A program made the position numbers and the translations under genes. 64,000 nt of DNA from assembly GCA_963748385.1 (NCBI GenBank), contig CAVVIQ010000012.1, positions 310,001-374,000 on the forward strand, written 5' to 3'. A model generated the notes under the pieces. It searched no databases, was not told the origin of the DNA, and saw only the letters and a program-made list of their open reading frames with translations. The DNA is from Rhodoblastus sp963748385. GTDB lineage: Bacteria > Pseudomonadota > Alphaproteobacteria > Rhizobiales > Beijerinckiaceae. Positions within the stretch are counted from its first letter, which is position 1. Each line of letters begins with the position of its first letter. This document shows positions 19,281 to 29,400 of the stretch, one piece after another.

Positions 19281-19511
19281 TCACTTCTTGCCGAAGGAGA
19301 GGCCGCCGAAGCGCGAATTGAAGCGCGAGAGACGGCCGCCGCGGTCGAGCAGCTGCTGCGAGCCGCCGGTCCAGGCCGGATGGGTGGTGGGATCGATGTC
19401 GAGATGGAGGGTGTCGCCTTCCTTGCCCCAGGTCGAGCGGGTCAGGAACTCGGTCCCATTGGTCATGACGACCTTGATCGTGTGGTAATCGGGATGGATG
19501 TCGGACTTCAT
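19281..19511 (-). CDS. rpmE: 50S ribosomal protein L31
   Basis: This 76-residue protein of the large ribosomal subunit starts at the ATG at 19511 (MKSDIHPDYHTIKVVMTNGTEF). The conserved core TRSTWGKEGDTLHLDIDPTTHPAWTGG and the tail RGGRLSRFNSRFGGLSF identify it. It has no cysteines, so it is the zinc-free type of L31 usual in alphaproteobacteria. The open frame extends upstream to 19652, but that part does not resemble L31. It is monocistronic, with 157 bp to the next minus-strand gene. Confidence 0.96.
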   Translation of the reverse strand: MKSDIHPDYHTIKVVMTNGTEFLTRSTWGKEGDTLHLDIDPTTHPAWTGGSQQLLDRGGRLSRFNSRFGGLSFGKK

Positions 19512-19668
19512 GGTTTCGGCCTCGCGGCTTCCGTGACGGATCGCCGCCTTGGAACCCAAAGTGACAGCGCCTCGCGGCGCCGGAAATGTGGAAGGCCGCC
19601 TTCTATACCAGGCCGCGCCGAAGAGCAAGACGACCCGGACGAGAAGACGCAAGCGGGGGCGCGCGCCT

Positions 19669-21363
19669 TCAGGCGAAGACGAAAGGCGTTTTCTCGCTCG
19701 CGCGCCAGTCTTCGGCGCCGATCACCGCCTCGGGCGGGATTTCCCGCCGCGCCGCCCGCAGGGCGGCCTCGATGCGACGGTCGCGCAGACGATAGCGGGG
19801 TTCGAGATCGATCTCCGCGAGCGACGGGCAGGCTTCGCCGAAAACCTTTTGGTGCAGCTCGGTCATCATGCCATGGCGGCTGGCCATCAACGTGTTGCAG
19901 GCGCCCTTGACCGCGAGAAGGTCGTCCTCGCCGCGCATGTGCAGCGAAGTCACCAACATGACCGAAATGGCGTGCAGCACGTCATAGCGGACATGGGCGA
20001 TGAAGACTTCGAGATGATGCGGCGTCAGGTCGAGCTTTTCGCGCAGCGCGACGCGGATGAAGCCGCCGAGCAGCAGGCTGAAGAATTCGGGCACGCCCCA
20101 TTCCATCCCCAGCCCGACCGAAGCCAGGGCCTCCAGCGGCGAAAACGCCCTGTCGCCGGCGAGCAGGCGCTGGGTCAGGACATTGTCGGCGACGCCGGGC
20201 AGCATCGGTGCGTCCTGGGCCTCGGGCGCAATTCCGAGCCCGTCGAAGAACTGGCGATACATCGCCACATGGGTCTGGGCCAGCAGCAGATGGCCGAGCG
20301 GCGGATAATCGGCCACCGCATGGCTGCCGACGCCATATTCGTCGGCGACGAGCTGGGCCAGCGAAATCTGGGTGATTTCCGAAACGCGCTCGTTGAGCGG
20401 GCCATAGGGCAGGCCCATCAGCCCGTGAAAGCGGCCGATGGCGGCGGCGACGCACTGGCGGGTGTTCTTGATCTGGTTGAAATAATGGACGGCGAAGATT
20501 CGCAACTGATCGAGCGTGGCGCGCCCCTCGAACACCCGCACGAAAAAGGGATGGAGCCAGACCGGGTGGCTCATCACATGGTCGTGCAGGTCCAGGAAAA
20601 GCCCGGCCAGCGCGCCGGGACGAAACAGCGCGATGTCGTGCAGCGGATTGCCGGCCGGGGCGCGCTCGCGCAAGGCGGCGAACAGCCGATGCAATTCGGA
20701 CTCCGGCGCCTCGATATCCGCGACCATCGCCAGGAAATCGCGGCGCTGGCTGTCGCGCATCGCGTCGAGCAGGCCGCGCGCGTCGAGCCGGAGCAGATTT
20801 TCCAGCGGATGGACCGTGGGCGGGACGAGGATGCGGCCGTTTTCCGAATGAGCAAGTGGATTGGCGTGGAGGGTCATGTCGCGCGGCGCTTCGATCCTGT
20901 TGGCGTCGCTCTCAATTAGGGGTCCCCAGGCGAGGGTCAAGGTTGGCAGGCCGGAGAGCGGATTGCGGCCTTTCGCCACAGGCAGGAACCCTTCGGCGCG
21001 GTAAAAGCCCAGGGCGCGGAAATTGTCGGCGTTGACCTCCAGGCCGAGGCCCGCCCGACAGGCCTGTTTGGCTTCAGCGATCAAAGCCTGCGCTAGCCCT
21101 GAGCCGAGCGCGCGCGGCGCCACCGCGATCTGCTCCAGCCAGCCCCGCGCCGGATCGAAAAGGACGAAACCCGAAACACCCTGCGAATCCTCGGCGACGA
21201 CGATGCGCGCGTTTTCTTCGAGCGATTTTTCGAAAAGCGCGGCGAGCCAGGAGGCGCGGTCGGCGAAATCGATTTCCGGCCGGCTAAGGCTCCAGGTTTC
21301 GACCCAAATCGCGAGCGCCGCCGGCCAGTCCTTTTCGGCATAGGGGCGCAGCGCGACGCTCAT
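19669..21363 (-). CDS. Two-domain protein: GNAT acetyltransferase fused to a heme-oxygenase-like (iron-containing redox) domain
   Basis: Residues 1-150 are a GNAT N-acetyltransferase domain with the acetyl-CoA loop VAPRALGSGLAQAL (R84-x2-G87-x-G89) and a NFRALGFYRAEGF ending. After a linker, residues about 225-515 are all-helical and resemble the heme-oxygenase-like diiron oxidase/TenA-PqqC superfamily. Candidate metal ligands are Glu342 and His348 (DEYGVGSH), Glu421 (GMEWGVPEFF), and Glu452, His457, Asp461 and His464 (HLEVFIAHVRYDVLH). Superfamily members cleave or N-oxygenate small amines and acids, and no substrate can be assigned here. The gene starts six bp after the MotB-like gene and is probably cotranscribed with the motor-like pair. 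The ligand assignment is tentative. Confidence 0.75.
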   Translation of the reverse strand: MSVALRPYAEKDWPAALAIWVETWSLSRPEIDFADRASWLAALFEKSLEENARIVVAEDSQGVSGFVLFDPARGWLEQIAVAPRALGSGLAQALIAEAKQACRAGLGLEVNADNFRALGFYRAEGFLPVAKGRNPLSGLPTLTLAWGPLIESDANRIEAPRDMTLHANPLAHSENGRILVPPTVHPLENLLRLDARGLLDAMRDSQRRDFLAMVADIEAPESELHRLFAALRERAPAGNPLHDIALFRPGALAGLFLDLHDHVMSHPVWLHPFFVRVFEGRATLDQLRIFAVHYFNQIKNTRQCVAAAIGRFHGLMGLPYGPLNERVSEITQISLAQLVADEYGVGSHAVADYPPLGHLLLAQTHVAMYRQFFDGLGIAPEAQDAPMLPGVADNVLTQRLLAGDRAFSPLEALASVGLGMEWGVPEFFSLLLGGFIRVALREKLDLTPHHLEVFIAHVRYDVLHAISVMLVTSLHMRGEDDLLAVKGACNTLMASRHGMMTELHQKVFGEACPSLAEIDLEPRYRLRDRRIEAALRAARREIPPEAVIGAEDWRASEKTPFVFA

Positions 21364-21369
21364 CGCCGA

Positions 21370-22359
21370 TCATCGATCCGTAATCTTGAGCTCGATCCGG
21401 CGGTTTTTCCGCAGCGCCTCCTCGCTGTCGCCCTGATCGATCGGCTGGTTCGAGCCGAAGGCCCCCGCCAGCAGATGGTGGGGTGAAAAACCCTTGCCGA
21501 TCAAATATTTCACCACGGCGATGGCGCGGGCGGCGGAAAGGTCCCAGTTCGACTTGAATTGCGACGAGGCAGAGAGCGGCCTCTTGTCGGTATGGCCGTC
21601 CACCCGCAGCACCCAGGGAATTTCCGGCGGGATTTCCTTGGCGACGTCGCTCAAGGCGAGATAGACCTTGTCGATCTCCGCCTTGCCCGCGGGCGTCAGC
21701 TCGGCCTCGGCGCTCTGGAACAGCACCTCGGTCGGCAGGATGAAACGGTCTCCCGAGACTTTCACTTCCGGCCGGTCGGCGAGAATTTCGCGCAAGCGCC
21801 CGAAAAAGTCCGAACGATAGCGCGCCAGCTCCTGCACCTTCTCGGCGAGCGCGACATTGAGCCTTGAACCGAGATCGGCGATGCGGTCCTGGCTCTCCTT
21901 GTTCTTCGCCTCCTGCGCCGAAAGCGCGTCCTGCACCGCCGCGAGCTGCTGGCGCAGGGCGGCGATCTGGGCGTTGAGCAGATCAACGCGCGCCGCGGCT
22001 TCGGCGGAAAGCTGCTTTTGCGCCTCGAGAGTGGAAGCAGCCGCGCCCGCGCCAGCGGCGAGCGCGTCGCGCTCCTTGCGGGTGGCGTCAAGCGTCGCGC
22101 TCAGTGCGGCGAGGCTTTGCTGGGCCTGTTCCTTGCCGCCCTTTTCCAGCGAGAGGATCGCGGTCAGCTCCGCGATCTCCTTGTTGAGGCGGGCAAGCGC
22201 CGCATCCTTGCCGCCGACGTCGCGCGACAGATAATATTGCGCGACGACGAAGACCGAGAGCAGGAAGGTGAAGACCAGCAGCAGGGTCGAGAGCGCATCG
22301 ACGAAGCCCGGCCAATAATTCATCGTCGCCGGGCGGCGGCGGGCGCGGGACATCAGCAT
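21370..22359 (-). CDS. MotB/OmpA-like peptidoglycan-binding protein
   Basis: The 329-residue protein has an N-terminal membrane segment (MNYWPGFVDALSTLLLVFTFLLSVFVVAQYYL) of the kind seen in MotB and ExbD-like stators. A coiled coil of about 130 residues follows (repeated Leu/Ala heptads), then a C-terminal OmpA domain with LRVDGHTDKRPL, SNWDLSAARAIAVVKYLIGKG and AFGSNQPIDQGDSEEALRKNRRIEL. It is the partner of the gene directly upstream, overlapping its stop by one base. The pair probably forms a proton-driven stator anchored to peptidoglycan. No flagellar, tol or ton genes are nearby. The first ATG (22359) or the next (22353) could be the start. Confidence 0.85.
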   Translation of the reverse strand: MLMSRARRRPATMNYWPGFVDALSTLLLVFTFLLSVFVVAQYYLSRDVGGKDAALARLNKEIAELTAILSLEKGGKEQAQQSLAALSATLDATRKERDALAAGAGAAASTLEAQKQLSAEAAARVDLLNAQIAALRQQLAAVQDALSAQEAKNKESQDRIADLGSRLNVALAEKVQELARYRSDFFGRLREILADRPEVKVSGDRFILPTEVLFQSAEAELTPAGKAEIDKVYLALSDVAKEIPPEIPWVLRVDGHTDKRPLSASSQFKSNWDLSAARAIAVVKYLIGKGFSPHHLLAGAFGSNQPIDQGDSEEALRKNRRIELKITDR

Positions 22360-23240
22360 CAGCGCGGCTCCTGCTTCTCGCCGGCGAGACGGGCCTCGAT
22401 CGCCGCCTGAAGCCGGGCCTGGCGCGCGGACTGGGCCTCGACCCAGTCGCGGATCATCTGCTGCTCCTGGCGCATATGGCGCACCAGGGCCTGAACGCCA
22501 TTGGCGAGGCCGTCGATCGCCTCGGTGTTGTCGGACGCCCTTTCCGGGGCGTGCGCCGCCTCGACATCCGCCGAGAGCCGGTCTTCAAGCTCTGTATAGA
22601 AACGGCTTTGCGCCTGGCCCGCCTGAAGATCGAGAAAGCCGAGCACCAGCGACCCGGCCAGACCGAAGAGCGAAGACGTGAAGGCGAGACTCATGCCCGC
22701 CAGCGGCCGGGCGAGGCCGGATTTGAGATCGTTGAACAAGGCCGAGGTTTCGCCGCCGCTTTGAAGCGAGCCGATCACGCCGCTGATCGAGGCGACCGTC
22801 TCCAAAAGGCCCCAGAAGGTGCCGAGCAGGCCGAGAAAAACCAGCAGGCCGGTGAGATAGCGCGAGGTTTCGCGCCCTTCGTCGAGCCGGGTCGCGACCG
22901 AATCGAGCACAAGGCGCAGGATCTGGGGCGACAAGGGCGCCCTGCCCTCGGGCCCGACGATCCGCGCCATCGGCGCGAGCAGGCGCGGCTTCCTGCTGCT
23001 GCGCCCGTTGTTGACCCAGGCGATTTCGCGAAACAGCCGCATGACCTGACCGAAGGCGATCAGAACGCCGATCGCCGCCGCGCCGATGATGACGCCGTTC
23101 AGCGCCGGATTGGCCAGGAAGGCGGTTTCGATCGGACCATGGAGGATGACGGCGACGAAACCGACCAGAATGAGAAAGACCGCCATGCGCAGCAGGAAAA
23201 TGGCGGGCGAGGACAGGCGATAGGCGTCTTTGTCCGACAT
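22359..23240 (-). CDS. MotA/TolQ/ExbB-family proton channel protein
   Basis: The 293-residue membrane protein has two N-terminal hydrophobic segments (about residues 10-35 and 45-65). A central pair follows (YLTGLLVFLGLLGTFWGLLETVASI, then GMSLAFTSSLFGLAGSLVLGFL), the MotA/TolQ/ExbB core. The C-terminal part is a charged helix (MRQEQQMIRDWVEAQSARQARLQ). It is translationally coupled to the MotB-like gene, and both lie downstream of the inositol-monophosphatase gene. The function of such orphan stator pairs is not established. Absence of ZorC/D/E-type genes argues against a Zorya defence locus. Confidence 0.85.
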   Translation of the reverse strand: MSDKDAYRLSSPAIFLLRMAVFLILVGFVAVILHGPIETAFLANPALNGVIIGAAAIGVLIAFGQVMRLFREIAWVNNGRSSRKPRLLAPMARIVGPEGRAPLSPQILRLVLDSVATRLDEGRETSRYLTGLLVFLGLLGTFWGLLETVASISGVIGSLQSGGETSALFNDLKSGLARPLAGMSLAFTSSLFGLAGSLVLGFLDLQAGQAQSRFYTELEDRLSADVEAAHAPERASDNTEAIDGLANGVQALVRHMRQEQQMIRDWVEAQSARQARLQAAIEARLAGEKQEPR

Positions 23241-23333
23241 TTTCGGGCTCTCCCTTTGATTTTGCGTTAGGTAGAACGCAAGGTCATGAGAATTTCAAGA
23301 CGAATTTCGCCGCCGGACCTCTCCGGCGGCGGG

Positions 23334-24125
23334 TCAGGCCTTTTTGACCAGTTCGAGCAATTGCCTGTGGATATGCTCGTTGCCGCAGCACACCGAGCCG
23401 GTGCCCAGAATATCCGATCCGCCGTCGGCGTCGGTGACATAACCGCCGGCCTCGCGCACCAGAACCATGCCCGCCGCCATGTCCCAGCTCTTGAGGCCGC
23501 GCTCCCAGAAGCCGTCGAAACGGCCGGCGGCGACGAAGGCGAGGTCGATCGAGGCGGCGCCCAGCCGGCGGACGCCCCCAGCGCGCGTCATGACCGAGGC
23601 GAGCTCCGCCTTGAAGCGCGGATGAATCGCCGCCTTGCCCAGCGGCGGGATGCCGGTGGCGACCAGGCCTTCCGAGACGTCGCGGCGGGCGGCGACCCTG
23701 ATGCGGCGGTTGTTGTAATAGGCGCCCTGGCCCTTTTCGGCGACGAAAAGATCGTCGGTCGCCGGATTGTAAATCACGCCCGCCACCATTTGGCCCTCGC
23801 GCTCCAGCCCGATGGAGACGGCGAAGATCGGCAGGCCATGGAGGAAATTGGTGGTGCCGTCGAGCGGATCGACATACCAGACATGACTTTTGTCGGCGCC
23901 CTCGACCAGGCCGCCCTCTTCGAGAACGAAGCCATAGCCGGGCCGGGCCTTGGACAATTCCTCGAAAATGGTTTTTTCGGATTTCCTATCGGCAATGGTG
24001 ACGAAATCGCCCGGCCCCTTGACCGAAACCTGGAGATTCTCGACCTCGCCGAAATCGCGCTTCAGGCCGCGTCCGGCCTTGAGCGCGGCCGCGGTCATCA
24101 CATTCATCAAAGCCGAATTGATCAT
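23334..24125 (-). CDS. Inositol monophosphatase family protein
   Basis: The 263-residue product starts at the ATG at 24125 (MINSALMNVMTAAALKAGRGLKRDFGE). It has the lithium-sensitive phosphatase motifs: GDFVTIADRKSE, EEGG, VDPLDGTTNFLHGLPIFAVSI with the metal-binding Asp pair, and LKSWDMAAGMVLVREAGG. Alphaproteobacterial members hydrolyse inositol phosphates and related sugar phosphates. SuhB-like ribosomal-assembly roles are known in enterobacteria. It leads an apparent operon with the MotA-like, MotB-like and GNAT-fusion genes. Confidence 0.93.
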   Translation of the reverse strand: MINSALMNVMTAAALKAGRGLKRDFGEVENLQVSVKGPGDFVTIADRKSEKTIFEELSKARPGYGFVLEEGGLVEGADKSHVWYVDPLDGTTNFLHGLPIFAVSIGLEREGQMVAGVIYNPATDDLFVAEKGQGAYYNNRRIRVAARRDVSEGLVATGIPPLGKAAIHPRFKAELASVMTRAGGVRRLGAASIDLAFVAAGRFDGFWERGLKSWDMAAGMVLVREAGGYVTDADGGSDILGTGSVCCGNEHIHRQLLELVKKA

Positions 24126-24159
24126 GGGAAAAGTCCAGGGGGTGTGTCCAATGCGTCTG

Positions 24160-24251
24160 GCCCTTGCTTCGCAGCAAGGGCGCCCGCCGGCGTCAGCCGG
24201 CGCCGCGCCGGCCGGCGCGGTCGCCAACGGCCGTTTTAGTGGCCGTTGGCG
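24160..24251. repeat. Cluster of intergenic palindromes between pbpC and the phosphatase gene
   Basis: Three inverted repeats lie in tandem. The first is GCCCTTGCT/AGCAAGGGC (24160-24181) and the second a run of GCCGGCG palindromes (24185-24220). The third is an 11-bp perfect stem CGCCAACGGCC/GGCCGTTGGCG (24222-24251) around the loop GTTTTAGT. Such mosaics resemble dispersed REP/BIME-like elements. The cluster may terminate pbpC transcription, but no U-tract follows it on that strand. No second copy was noticed in this window. Confidence 0.5.
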
Positions 24252-24296
24252 TAAAGTCGAGGCTGACATGCCTCGGAGCGCCGCCGAGGTCAATCC

Positions 24297-26403
24297 TTAT
24301 TCAATCCGCACCAGGACGCTGTCGCCGGCGCCATTGGCGTCGATCACCGAGACGCGGGCGAAGCCGGCGCCGTCAGGCGCCCAGTTCGCCTCGTGGCGCT
24401 GGTTCTGGGCTTCCGCGTCTTGCCTGAGCGGCGCGCCATTGACCATCCAGGTCAGCGGCGGGGCGCCGCCCTGCGCCTTCAGCGCCAGTTCGGGCCTTTC
24501 CTCCCCCGCCGCACGAAGCAGGCCAAGGTCGATGCGGGCGCCATCGGGCGGAAAAGTGATCTTCAGCGGATTGGAAAAGGTCGCCGCCAGGATCTTCGGG
24601 GCGTCGCGGCGCAGATGGCGCAGCGGCGGCGGCAGATGGGCGGTGGAGGCGACGAGCACGCCGGGCGGACGCGGCGGGGCCTCGTGGGGGCCGCCGATGC
24701 GGGCGAAGGCGGAAAACAGAATGGGCGCCGCGACCTTGCGGCCGATGAGCCCGGAGACCGCGCCATTATCCGCCCGCCCGACCCACACCGCGACGGTGTG
24801 GGCGCGATCGAAGCCGATCGCCAAGGCGTCGCGATAGCCGTAGGACGTGCCGGTCTTGAAGGCGATCTGGCCGATCGCGCCATTGTCGGGCGGCGGCGCA
24901 AAACGCAGGATGTCCGCGACCTGCCAGGCGGCGGCGGGCTCGGCGATCCGTTGCGGCGATGGTCGCGCGGGCGGGTCGTCGCGGTCCTCGCTCAGTTCCG
25001 GCGCAAGCCCGTCGCGCGGAAAAGCGGCGTAAGCGCGGGCGAGATCGCGCAGTCGCACCCCGACCCCGCCAAGGCCGATGGCGAGGCCGGCGTCGGAATC
25101 CCTGGGCAGGACGAGCGGCAGGCCCGCCCCGCGCATCCGGGCGACGAAACGCGCCGGGCCCACGGCGTCGAGCACCTGCGCCGCCGGCAGGTTGAGCGAC
25201 AGCTGCAGGGCCTCGCGGGCGGTCACCGCGCCATGGAACTTGTCGTCGAAATTGGTCGGCTTCCATGCGCCATAGCGGGTCGGGACGTCGTCGAGCAGGG
25301 TTTCTGGATGGGCGAGGCCGTCGCCGAAGGCCATGGCGTAGATGAAGGGTTTTAATGTCGAGCCCGGCGAGCGCAAGGCTTCCGTCATGTCGATCGCCCC
25401 GGCGCGGTCTTTGGAAAAATAATCGGCGGCCCCGACATGGGCGAGAATATCGCCGCTCCCGTTGTCGATCACCAGGATCGCCATGGTCAGTTTCGGCCCC
25501 AGCCGCTCGGCGCGGTCCCGGGCGAGTTTTTCAAGGCCCGCCTGCAAGGAGGCCTCGAGGGTCAGATTCAGAATCTTGCGCTCGGGATGGGCGCGGGCGA
25601 GCGCCTCGGTCACATGAGGGGCGAGTTCGGGGAAAGGCTTTCGCGCGACCGGCGGCGGCTCGTTTTTCGCCCGCGCCGCTATGCTTGCGGAGAGAGCGCC
25701 CGCTGCGACGGCGCGGTCGATCACCCGGTCGCGAGCGGCTCGCGCGGACCTGACGCGGCGATCGGGCCGGCGGGCTTCCGGCGCCTGCGGGATCGCGACC
25801 AGCAGGGCGGCCTCCGCCGTGCTCAGGCGGCGCGGCTCCTTGCCGAAATAGGCAAGGCTCGCCGCGCGAAGACCTTCGAGATTGCCGCCATAGGGCGCGA
25901 GCGCGAGATAGATGTCGAGGATCTCGCTCTTGCTGAACCGCGCCTCGAGTTGATAGGCGCGCAGGATCTGGCGCGCCTTGGCGAAAAGATTGCGCTCCGG
26001 CCTCGGCTCCAGCAGGCGCGCCGCCTGCATGGTCAAGGTCGAGCCGCCGGAAACCACGTGGCGCGTGCGGACGAACTGCCATCCGGCGCGCAGCAGCGCG
26101 AGAAAATCGACGCCGCCGTGGCGGTCGAACCTGCGATCCTCATAGGCTTTCAACAGCGTGAAGAAGCGCGGATCGACATCTTTCGCCCTCAAGGGCAGGC
26201 GCCAGCGCCCGTCGGAGGTCTCGAAAGCGCGTAAAAGCCGGCCGTCGCGGTCGAGCGCCACGGTCGAGACCCGGTCCAGCGCCGAAAGATCGAGCGCGCC
26301 TCAGAGCCCGTTGCGCCTGAAGCCAGGCGCCCGGGACCGCCAGACCGAAAAATGCGATCAGCACGGCCGCGTAAAGCCACGGGCGCTGGCGCTCCGGTTT
26401 CAC
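24297..26403 (-). CDS. pbpC: Penicillin-binding protein 1C (glycosyltransferase/transpeptidase), frameshifted near 26301
   Basis: PBP1C is a bifunctional peptidoglycan synthase. The GTG start at 26403 gives MKPERQRPWLYAAVLIAFFGLAV, a membrane anchor. After about 33 residues the frame must change, because the family sequence GALDLSALDRVSTVALDRDGR continues in another frame with an in-frame TGA just before it. One extra base (or two missing) near 26301 explains this. The rest is intact: GT51 motifs (EDRRFDRHGGVD, GGSTLTMQAARLL), transpeptidase SPGSTLKPF and KTGTSYG, and the C-terminal biPBP-C domain. The start overlaps the alpha-2-macroglobulin stop (GTGA), so the two are coupled. Total length is about 700 residues, normal for PBP1C. 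Confidence 0.85.
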
Positions 26404-29400
26404 TTACGTCCGCCCGCCGAAATTTCGACCGTCCCGAAACCGGTGCGTCCGAACCTTTCGGGGCGATACATGTCCTCGATCGTCGCTGGGGGCTGGATGT
26501 AAGTCCCCGGCGTCACCGCGCGCACGACATAGGCGACGGCGAAAGTCGCCTTGTCCGAACCGTTGCGCTCGAAGGCGGCGACGAAACGGTCGTCCTTGTA
26601 TTCCGTGTGGGTCGGCGCGACCGTCGCCTTGGCCCATTGCAGGTTTTCGGTCGAGCCGCCGTCGTAAAGGTCGGGATTGTCGATCTCCAGGCCGGCGGGC
26701 AGGCGGTCCTCCAGGATCAGCCGGGCGTAGGCCGCCTCGGTCTCGGTGATTTTCAGCGCCACCACCAGACGGTCGTTCTGCTTGATCTCATTGGGCGCGA
26801 CCGGCGTCCCGTCGAGGCGGTAAAAACCGCGCTCGATCCGATAGCCATGCGATTGCTCCGGCGCCTTGGCGGTGGGCCGCCCGGACACGCTGATCGCGAC
26901 CTTCACCGGCGCCTGACCCTGATTGACCAGCGTCACCGGTTTCACGGTCAGATCGGAATCGCCGTAGCGCATGGCGAAGACGCCCTTGTGCGACGCGCCA
27001 TCGATGGAAAGCGTCTGGTTTTCGGCCTGGGCCGCGAAGGCCTGGGCGGCGAGGATCATCCAGCTTTCCTCCTGCGTCGAGGCGTGCGGCGTCGCGGCGG
27101 CGGCGCCGTCCACGACCTGCGCCGTCCTGAGGATCAGGGCCTGATCGGCCTGGCTCTCCGCGGCGAGGGTCAAGAGGCCCGCGCCGTCGCGCAGCAGCGA
27201 GCCGTAATCGGCGCGCGAGACGTTCGAAGATTTGGCCGTCGAAAGGGCCTCGCCCGCGGCAAAAAAGGTTCTTTGCGACCGCGCGCGGTCGCCGGTCAAA
27301 GCCGAGGCCGCGGCAAGCTGGGCGCGGGCGAAGGGCGTGCCGAAGGCGTCGAGCCGCGCGTCCTCGAAATAGCGCAGGTCTCCCGCGACCGGACGGCCGT
27401 TGCGCGCCAGGACATAGAGCGCATAGGCGAGCGCGGCGCTGTTCTCCGCTTTCACGTCGGAGGCGTTGACGACATAATTGCGCAGCCGGTCGAGCGCCTG
27501 GTCCATCGCGCGCTGCGGCACGGCATATTTGTTTTCACGCGCCCGGGTTAGGAAATCGGTCACGAAGGCGGTGAGCCACATGTCCTCACCGCCGCCCTCC
27601 GCCGACCACAGGCCGAAGCCGCCGGTCGAAATCCTGCCGCGACAGCAGTATGGCGATGGCGCGTTCGACCCGCGCCGGAACGTCGCCTTCGATCGCCTGC
27701 CGCTCCGCGCCCGTCAGCTTGCTCAGATAGAGCAAGGGCATGGCGCGGCTCACCGTCTGTTCCGAGCAGGACCAAGGATAGACGTCGAGCGCGGTCAGAA
27801 ACCCCGCGACATCCACCGCGCCGAGCGGCGTGGCGCTGGCGGTGACCGCGCCGGTCGTGGGGATGAATTCGGCGAGCAGATCGCGCGACAGAACCAGGCT
27901 TTCGCCGGGCTGCAAAGTATGGAAGCTGCGCGCGACCAGGGCGCTGGTCCCCGGCTCGACGTCGAGCGCGAGGCTCTGCGCCGCGTCGAATTTCGGCCCG
28001 GTCAATCTGATGTCGAGCGAAGCCGCGCCGACCCCGGTCGCCCGCAGGGGGATGTTGACCGAAGCTTTCGCCTTGGCGCCGAGTTTGACGGTCTGGTTCA
28101 GGGCGGCGTCGCCGGCGAGCGGGCCGTGAAGCGCGACGCTCAGCCGATAGTCGCCCGCGACGCCTTCGACATTGTCGAGACGCAGATTGAGCCGCGACTG
28201 GTCGTCGAGCGCCAAGAATCGCGGCAGGCTGGCCTGAACCACGACCGCGTCGCGCACGATCACATCGGCCGAAGCCGAGCCGGTCCGGCCCTTGCTCCAG
28301 GCGACCGCCATGACGCGCGCCGTCCCGTTGAAGGCGGGCAGGTCGAAAGAGACCTTCGCCTTGCCGTCGGGACCGACGCGGACGACGCCCGAATAAAGCG
28401 CCAAAGGCTCCTGATTGGGCTTTTCGGCGGAGGTCTCCTCGCCGCCGGAATCGCCGCCCGAGCGAATCTGCCCGCGCGTTCCCTGCAGACCGTCGATCAG
28501 ATAGCCGTAAATGTCGCGGATTTCGGTCGAAAGCGCGCGCTGGCCGTAGAAATGCCCTCTCGGGTCGGGGGTCTCGTAGCGGGTGAGATTGAGAATGCCG
28601 ACATCGACCGCCGCGACCGTGACATAGGCCTCTTCATGCGGCGCGAGCCCGGCGAGCTGGATCGGCAGTTCGAGTTTTCCGCGTGGACGAACCCGTTCCG
28701 GCGCGTCGATCGCGACGTCCAGCCGATGCGCGGCGGGGTCGACCGAAAACCACGCCAGCCCGATGGCCCGGCCGGGCATGCGCCCCGCCGCCTTGTCGAG
28801 CGGGCGATGGGCGAGCACCAGCGCATAGGCGCCTATGCCCCAATCGGCGCCGACCGGAACCGCAATTTCGTTGTCGCCCTTCTTCAGATCGGCGTCGATC
28901 GTCGTCTTCACCCCCTCGCCGAGCACGACGACGGTCGCTTTGGCCTCGCTGCGCGCGAAAATTTTCAGCTTCATCGTCTCGCCGCCGGCGTAAGCGGGTT
29001 TGTCGAGAGTCACGTCGAGCTGGTCCGGCGTCGGCGCCTTGGCCTCGCCCGACCAGCCGACGTCGAACGTCACCGAAGTCTGGGCGTCATTGGGATCGTC
29101 GTCGCGCAGGTCGAGCCGATATTGGCCGAGGCCGACGACCGCCGCGATCCTGGCCGGGGCGTCCGGTTTCAGATCGACCGCGCCGTCGGCGACTCGGCGC
29201 GACGATTTCACCCGCTCGAAATTCCAGCGGCCGTCCTCCTTGTACCATTGGTAATCGTTGCTGAGGCGATAGAGCGACCAGTGGACCTTGCGCCGGGTCG
29301 TCCGCAGGCCGTCGGGACCTATGGCGATCACGTCGAAACGCGCCTGCGAGCCTTCGGCGAGGCTGTCGAAATCCTTCTTCACTCCGATCAGACCGCCCGC

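Noticed and set aside
21370..23240. A Zorya-type anti-phage system (ZorA/ZorB-like pair)
   Set aside because: Only the stator-like pair is present. There are no ZorC, ZorD or ZorE homologues, and neighbours are housekeeping genes.
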